47,465 nt of DNA from Bacteroidia bacterium (GTDB lineage: Bacteria; Bacteroidota; Bacteroidia; Chitinophagales; Saprospiraceae), in NCBI GenBank assembly GCA_030429045.1, contig JAUIEA010000012.1:1-47465 (forward strand), read 5' to 3'. The notes under the pieces are model-generated. The model had not been told where the DNA came from. It made no database searches and worked only from the letters and a program-made list of their open reading frames with translations. Positions 43,269 through 47,465 of the stretch are shown here, piece by piece; the first letter of the stretch is position 1, and every line of letters starts with the position of its first letter. Both the position numbers and the translations under genes were made by a program.

Positions 43269-43320
43269 CCCATAGATTTGGTCAGGAGGGAAAAGGTGAC
43301 ATGGGGGGCAATGTCATGCA
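43269..43320 (-). promoter_or_regulatory. Conserved upstream element, copy 2
   Basis: On the minus strand TGCATGACATT is followed by TGTCACCTTTTCC and CAAATCTATGGG, then AGATGATCCAG, ending about 35 bp before the 42959-43234 gene start. The downstream AGATGATCCAG recurs in copy 3. Confidence 0.5.
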
Positions 43321-43419
43321 AAACCAGGTGGACCTCCAACCCCATTTTCTGAGCCCTACACAAACCTTGCTGCCACAAACCGGTGGCCGGTCCACTCTCC
43401 TTTGGTCCGAACGCTGGAC

Positions 43420-46400
43420 CTACTGCAACAACACAAACCCGGCCCACAAATACGGGGAGTCGGGATATTGTTGGCGGAGATCCTTTTGTGCTGAATAGAA
43501 AGCTTTGGACAGTGACATTTTGTCCTGGATCCAATAGGTATAAAATTTTGTAAAGAACTGCATGGACACCTCATCATTCACCTTCCAAAGAGTCATGATC
43601 AGGTTCTTCGCACCAGCGATACGGAAAGCACGTTGCAAGCCATAGACCCCCTCAGTACCGATTATATCTCCTAAGGCGGTCTCACAAGCAGATAGGACCA
43701 CTAATTCGGTATTCCGAAGGTCCATCTGTGCGATCTCATAGGCGGTGAGAACGCCGTCATCCCCTTCTCCCTGATGACTTCCAGCCAACCAGGCCGGTGA
43801 AGAACAGGCCATGAGTAGGCCGGACCGGATGAGCGGATTGGTTGCTGAGCGATATGCATTATGGTCTGCTACTAATTGATCCTCTTCCTTAGGGTCCGGG
43901 AAGAAATATCCGTGGGTGGCAGCATGAATGATCCGGGGAGAGGGCCCTACTGATCCGAGCTCCTTGAACGCAGTCTCTGTTGCCATGTATCCAGTATCCA
44001 GCTGGACACCATACCCATTTTGTTCCAGGATCTCTGCTATTTCCAGGGATTCCACTTTTGAATGGGGCAGATAGCGGAGGACGGAACCGCGGTAGGTGGA
44101 GTCCATCTCCTCTTCTTCTTCCAAGCCACTATTCCGATAAACGATTAAGTCTTTTCCTTCAGCCCAAGTAGTATCGCATTGGTAGTGGATACCACCTACT
44201 ACAAAATCCGAGGCAGTCACAAATTGATTCTTCTCAAGTTTCATTTCAGCCAACTGATGTGTACTTCCCAATAATACCAACTCATATTGATCTCCAATTC
44301 GGGATACTTCAGAAACAGGCACCATGGCTAAATTCACCTTATGCATCTCCCCAGATGGAGAAAAATATATTTTGGCTTTTCCACTTAAAAATAAATCAAT
44401 AGGCTCCCATAATACAGAATATAAGTCCCGATGTTCATTCAAGCTACTAATTGAATATACTTGGGCAATTTTAGACCTTGAGCTCAAAATACCAATTATA
44501 TCCCGTAGTGAATCCTCATCAACAAGTGGTACAAATTTGGGGTCAACCATCTCACCAGTCAAAACAAAAGCACCATAATAAACACCTCCATCAATGCTCC
44601 CAAACTTAGTAAACTCAATAATGGCCTCGTTATCAGCCAATAATTCACGATAAAAATCAATAGAATACCCATCAGGATCCTTACTAGAAACCAACAATAA
44701 TCTTGCTATTCTCTTTTCAAGAAAACTAATATTTTCATTTAATTTCACAAATTCCAAACTATCGTATGATGCACTTACAATCGCATTTGCAAACTGACCT
44801 CTAAATTCTTTCAATTGATCCTTCAATTCAACCAACTCTCCAGAATCTCTATTAGCCATAATAATCCTATTCGCTATATCTAATAGAAAGTTCTTTTTAT
44901 ACAAAATATAATTAAATCCATAGTGCAATAATTTACTATAATATATGCATGAATCATTCGATGCTCTAATTAGACTCATTAGATACCCTTCATCCTCATC
45001 AAATAATTGTACATACTTCTCCAATTGATCACTTGACATAAATGATGCAGATTCATTCATGCTATTTTTGTCTAAATCAATTAGATCGATTATGCTTTTC
45101 ACATATTCGTCCCAATTACTTAATTTATAATTAACTTTCAGCTCCCCTATTAGTCCTTTCCTGTAAAATTCATGTGAAGTAATATTCAATGAATCTCCTA
45201 AAATATCAAGTGCGCGTTTGAAAAGCGAATCCGCTAGGATCAAATTGTTAAATTTCAGATATACTTCACCCAGATTTATTAGCCCTCCAGCATAATCCGC
45301 ATGAACACTGCCGATAATTTTCTCCTTTATCTGTAATGATTTCTGAATAAAATTAGACGCTGAATCCAATTCCCCTTTAGCCATTAATACATTGCCAATA
45401 TTGTTCAAACTTCCCGCATAACTAATACTATTCTCTCCTTCACTAATTCTTCTAATTTCAAGTGCCAACTTGTAATACTTCATGGAAATATCATATTTTC
45501 TTTGTTCCATATACACCATGCCGAGATTATTATATGAATTAGCTAACCTTGGATGCATGTCGCCCAATAACCCAATTTGAAGATGGATTGCTTCTATCAA
45601 TAATGGCTCCGCTCTTTCAAAATTTCCTGTATTTAAATAAAGAACCGAAAGATTATTCAATGTCCTTGCATAATAGGGATTTTCCACTCCCAGAGAATCA
45701 TGCCGAATCTTTAGTGCTTTTAAATACAATGGCTCCGCATTTTTATAATCCCCTTTTCGATGATAATTTATCGCCAAATTATTGCAAATTAATGCCACCT
45801 CAAGGCTATTTATTCCATACTTACTTGATTCAATATTTAGCAATTGGAGGTAAACTTTTTCAGCCCTCCGCAAATCACCCATGGTTGAGTAGAGACCTGC
45901 CATATTCGTTAAACTTTGCAAGCAATCAGAATGATCAATATTCAATTTCCTTAATCGTATTTTGAATGCCTCATTATGCAGACTATCTGACAAATTATAA
46001 TTTCCTACATACATAAGAGATAATGCTAGATTATTCAAACAAGTAGCATACTCTAAGTCATCTGTTCCCAAAATGTTTTTCCTAATTTCAAGCAATTCCG
46101 TATAATATTTTATTGCCTCATCCTCATTCCCAGCGTCGCTGTAATAGTTGCCAAGGTTATTGAGACTACCTGCATATACCAAATTATTTTTACCGAGTAT
46201 TTTTTCACGAATACGCTTGGACTCCAAGTAAAGAGCTTCAACCTTTTGAAGTTCATTCATTTCGACATACAATACCCCTAAATCATTTAAGCTTTCGGCA
46301 TAGTCCAGATTTTCCTTACCCAAATAATCTAATCGGATGTTTAATGCAATATGATACCATGGCTCACTTGATAAATAATCCTTTTTATGATAAAATACAC

Positions 46401-46635
46401 GTCCAAGATTGAAGCAAGCACTTGCATAAAGAGCAGAATCAATAAGGTTCTTTTTCGATACATTTTCAGCTAGGAATCCAAAATTTAGTGCTGAATCGTA
46501 ATTCCCTTCCTCTGTAAGAATTCTCGATAAATTAACTAGGCTATCAACTCTATTCACCACTTCCAAGTAGTTTTCACTTTGGGATTGAGAGCTAAAAGGA
46601 ACAAGAAATATTAAAATTATAATTATATATTTCAT
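43420..46635 (-). CDS. Exported TPR-CHAT protein (caspase-like peptidase), paralogue of 33003-36491
   Basis: From ATG 46635 the protein has 1071 residues. A signal peptide (IIIILIFLVPFSSQSQS) is followed by about eleven 42-residue TPRs (LNNLGNYYSDAGNEDEAIKY, LNNLSVLYLNTGNFERAEPL). A helical linker comes next, then a CHAT domain with His908 (IHAATHGYFFPDPKEED) and Cys984 (LSACETALGD). The last 170 residues are strongly similar to the other CHAT protein (EGVYGLQRAFRIAGAKNLIM against EGVYGLQRAFRIAGVKYLIM), while the TPR part differs much more. The TPR region is very AT-rich (a sampled line 28 percent G+C against 47 percent in the CHAT part). A second possible start lies five codons upstream at 46650. 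It is transcribed ahead of the surface-protein genes. Confidence 0.93.
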   Translation of the reverse strand: MKYIIIILIFLVPFSSQSQSENYLEVVNRVDSLVNLSRILTEEGNYDSALNFGFLAENVSKKNLIDSALYASACFNLGRVFYHKKDYLSSEPWYHIALNIRLDYLGKENLDYAESLNDLGVLYVEMNELQKVEALYLESKRIREKILGKNNLVYAGSLNNLGNYYSDAGNEDEAIKYYTELLEIRKNILGTDDLEYATCLNNLALSLMYVGNYNLSDSLHNEAFKIRLRKLNIDHSDCLQSLTNMAGLYSTMGDLRRAEKVYLQLLNIESSKYGINSLEVALICNNLAINYHRKGDYKNAEPLYLKALKIRHDSLGVENPYYARTLNNLSVLYLNTGNFERAEPLLIEAIHLQIGLLGDMHPRLANSYNNLGMVYMEQRKYDISMKYYKLALEIRRISEGENSISYAGSLNNIGNVLMAKGELDSASNFIQKSLQIKEKIIGSVHADYAGGLINLGEVYLKFNNLILADSLFKRALDILGDSLNITSHEFYRKGLIGELKVNYKLSNWDEYVKSIIDLIDLDKNSMNESASFMSSDQLEKYVQLFDEDEGYLMSLIRASNDSCIYYSKLLHYGFNYILYKKNFLLDIANRIIMANRDSGELVELKDQLKEFRGQFANAIVSASYDSLEFVKLNENISFLEKRIARLLLVSSKDPDGYSIDFYRELLADNEAIIEFTKFGSIDGGVYYGAFVLTGEMVDPKFVPLVDEDSLRDIIGILSSRSKIAQVYSISSLNEHRDLYSVLWEPIDLFLSGKAKIYFSPSGEMHKVNLAMVPVSEVSRIGDQYELVLLGSTHQLAEMKLEKNQFVTASDFVVGGIHYQCDTTWAEGKDLIVYRNSGLEEEEEMDSTYRGSVLRYLPHSKVESLEIAEILEQNGYGVQLDTGYMATETAFKELGSVGPSPRIIHAATHGYFFPDPKEEDQLVADHNAYRSATNPLIRSGLLMACSSPAWLAGSHQGEGDDGVLTAYEIAQMDLRNTELVVLSACETALGDIIGTEGVYGLQRAFRIAGAKNLIMTLWKVNDEVSMQFFTKFYTYWIQDKMSLSKAFYSAQKDLRQQYPDSPYLWAGFVLLQ

Positions 46636-46792
46636 ATATTGATATACCATCTAAGTTAATTATAAAATCTCCTGCAAATTTTATGCGGAACAGAGATATT
46701 CAACTCTTGAACAGACCAAAGCACAAGCCAAAAGTACTTTAGACCTATTCTTCAAAAGTAAAGAATCCCCAATCATTGTACAATCATTTCAC

Positions 46793-46829
46793 AAAAAAGA
46801 CCGAACTCCCAGTTCAGGAGATCGGTCTT
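46793..46829 (-). terminator. Intrinsic terminator of the FISUMP remnant
   Basis: On the minus strand AAGACCGA and TCGGTCTT form a perfect 8-bp stem, extended inward by CTCC/GGAG, and run into six T residues. It lies just after the last recognisable residues of the FISUMP remnant. Confidence 0.85.
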
Positions 46830-46839
46830 CTTGATCAAA

Positions 46840-47302
46840 TTGTGGTCTTTCTAAAGGAATAAAACGACAATGATTTGCATAGCAAATGGAAGTCCCACCC
46901 CCCATCCTGCACACACCGGCTGGGGATACGTCGTGAAGGAGCCTCGGAGCCCAAACTGAAGTAGTTCTGTATCGTATAGTTGAATCGGCTAAGGAAGACA
47001 CATGCAAAACCTGTAAATAAAGTCCCTGCACCCCATTCGGATCAGAAGAAGATGGAGTTACAAAATACCGGCCAGGTACAGTGTCGGCCATAGGTAGTGA
47101 GCAATACCGGATCAATCAGATTCGACGTATCAACTCCAGCAAGTGGCGTATCATATCGCCGATTCTCAGTCATCCAGCACTTGCCGGCAAACTCCACCGC
47201 ATCATATACATCTCCATACCGGACATCTGTAAAGCTGGTGTTGCAGTTTTGCTGGAAAGGAAGGACATTTTTGAAAACCAGAATATTCTTGTTGCCGACC
47301 AA
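46840..47302 (-). pseudogene. Frameshifted FISUMP-domain (Fibrobacter succinogenes major paralogous domain) remnant
   Basis: Three minus frames must be joined to follow the domain. The first, from about 47250, reads TDVRYGDVYDAVEFAGKCWM, TENRRYDTP and YGRHCTWPVFCNS. A second reads PSSSDPNGVQGL and HVSSLAD. A third carries the normal domain end (IQNYFSLGSEAPSRRIPSRC, then VQD) at about 46980-46895. Roughly 80 residues between the second and third parts are missing. The pieces occur in the right order, so this is a decayed gene rather than chance. It lies between a terminator and the end of another gene. Confidence 0.75.
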
Positions 47303-47328
47303 GGACGGTTAGCTTGACACTCCAATAC

Positions 47329-47465
47329 CTATCCTGCAAAATACCGCATCGTCACACGTACCTCCTTGTCCTCCAATGACTTGATGGCATACTTCTCCTT
47401 GGTTGGGATCTCCACTCTTGGCTCATTGGGTCCGGTGACCAGGTAGGTGGAAGACCACCAGTCTG
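47329..47465 (-). CDS. C-terminal end of an unidentified protein (partial)
   Basis: A minus frame entering from the right edge ends at a TAG (47329-47331) after 44 codons, with ...STYLVTGPNEPRVEIPTKEK... and a final VRVTMRYFAG. The sequence has ordinary coding character (mixed charged and beta-forming residues). It is too short to identify, and its 5' part lies outside the window. Confidence 0.55.
   Translation of the reverse strand, partial: DWWSSTYLVTGPNEPRVEIPTKEKYAIKSLEDKEVRVTMRYFAG

Noticed and set aside
43235-43534. 99-codon minus frame overlapping the 3' end of the CHAT gene
   Set aside because: It overlaps the CHAT coding end in another frame and covers the conserved upstream element; no domain is seen.

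Overview
The window looks like a chromosomal piece of a Bacteroidota bacterium, most likely of the Saprospiria/Saprospiraceae type. The grounds are: a PorQ-type component of the type IX secretion system (T9SS); several very large exported proteins ending in type A or type B T9SS sorting domains; choice-of-anchor L, SprB-like and FISUMP-type domains; TPR-CHAT proteins; and TAnnTTTG promoter boxes in front of housekeeping genes. The class-level placement is inference. No rRNA, tRNA, CRISPR array or intact insertion sequence was seen.

Positions 1-15.4 kb are ordinary, gene-dense chromosome. From the left: a truncated TolB-like beta-propeller protein (minus); a divergent metallo-beta-lactamase hydrolase; a plus-strand set ugd / MORN lipoprotein / porQ, the last two overlapping by ATGA; a tightly overlapping five-gene minus-strand operon (ABC ATPase, ABC permease, YdbS-like PH protein, small HERIH membrane protein, YdbT-like PH protein); a diacylglycerol-kinase-like gene; a TPR/PD40 protein resembling a PorE without its OmpA domain; a coiled-coil secreted protein; and dnaB. 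dnaB is preceded by an AT-rich 318-bp gap holding a perfect DnaA box and three inverted repeats.

Positions 15.4-19.45 kb hold two clusters of a composite hairpin repeat family: six full units of about 110 bp, one unit lacking its centre, and palindromic linkers. An AT-rich DUF559 nuclease gene sits inside the first cluster. Between the clusters lie a dienelactone-hydrolase-like lipoprotein and an orphan sensor kinase. mfd follows, with short 7-8 bp tandem repeats on both sides.

Positions 22.8-46.7 kb are one long minus-strand accessory region. In transcription order it has: an exported TPR-CHAT protein; two small membrane proteins; a leucine-rich L-domain T9SS protein; a collapsed T9SS pseudogene; a larger L-domain/SprB-like T9SS protein with five 78-residue repeats; a second exported TPR-CHAT protein; a choice-of-anchor L T9SS protein; a short paralogue of its N-terminus; and a 2166-residue type B T9SS protein. 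This is a surface-protein module secreted by the T9SS, with two predicted caspase-like exported proteins alongside. The right end carries a frameshifted FISUMP remnant with its terminator, and the C-terminus of an unidentified gene.

The most unusual items are the hairpin repeat family with its nested nuclease gene, the ABC/PH-domain/HERIH operon, the pairing of exported CHAT proteins with T9SS surface proteins, strong base-composition mosaics inside single genes, and a conserved upstream element found before three genes.
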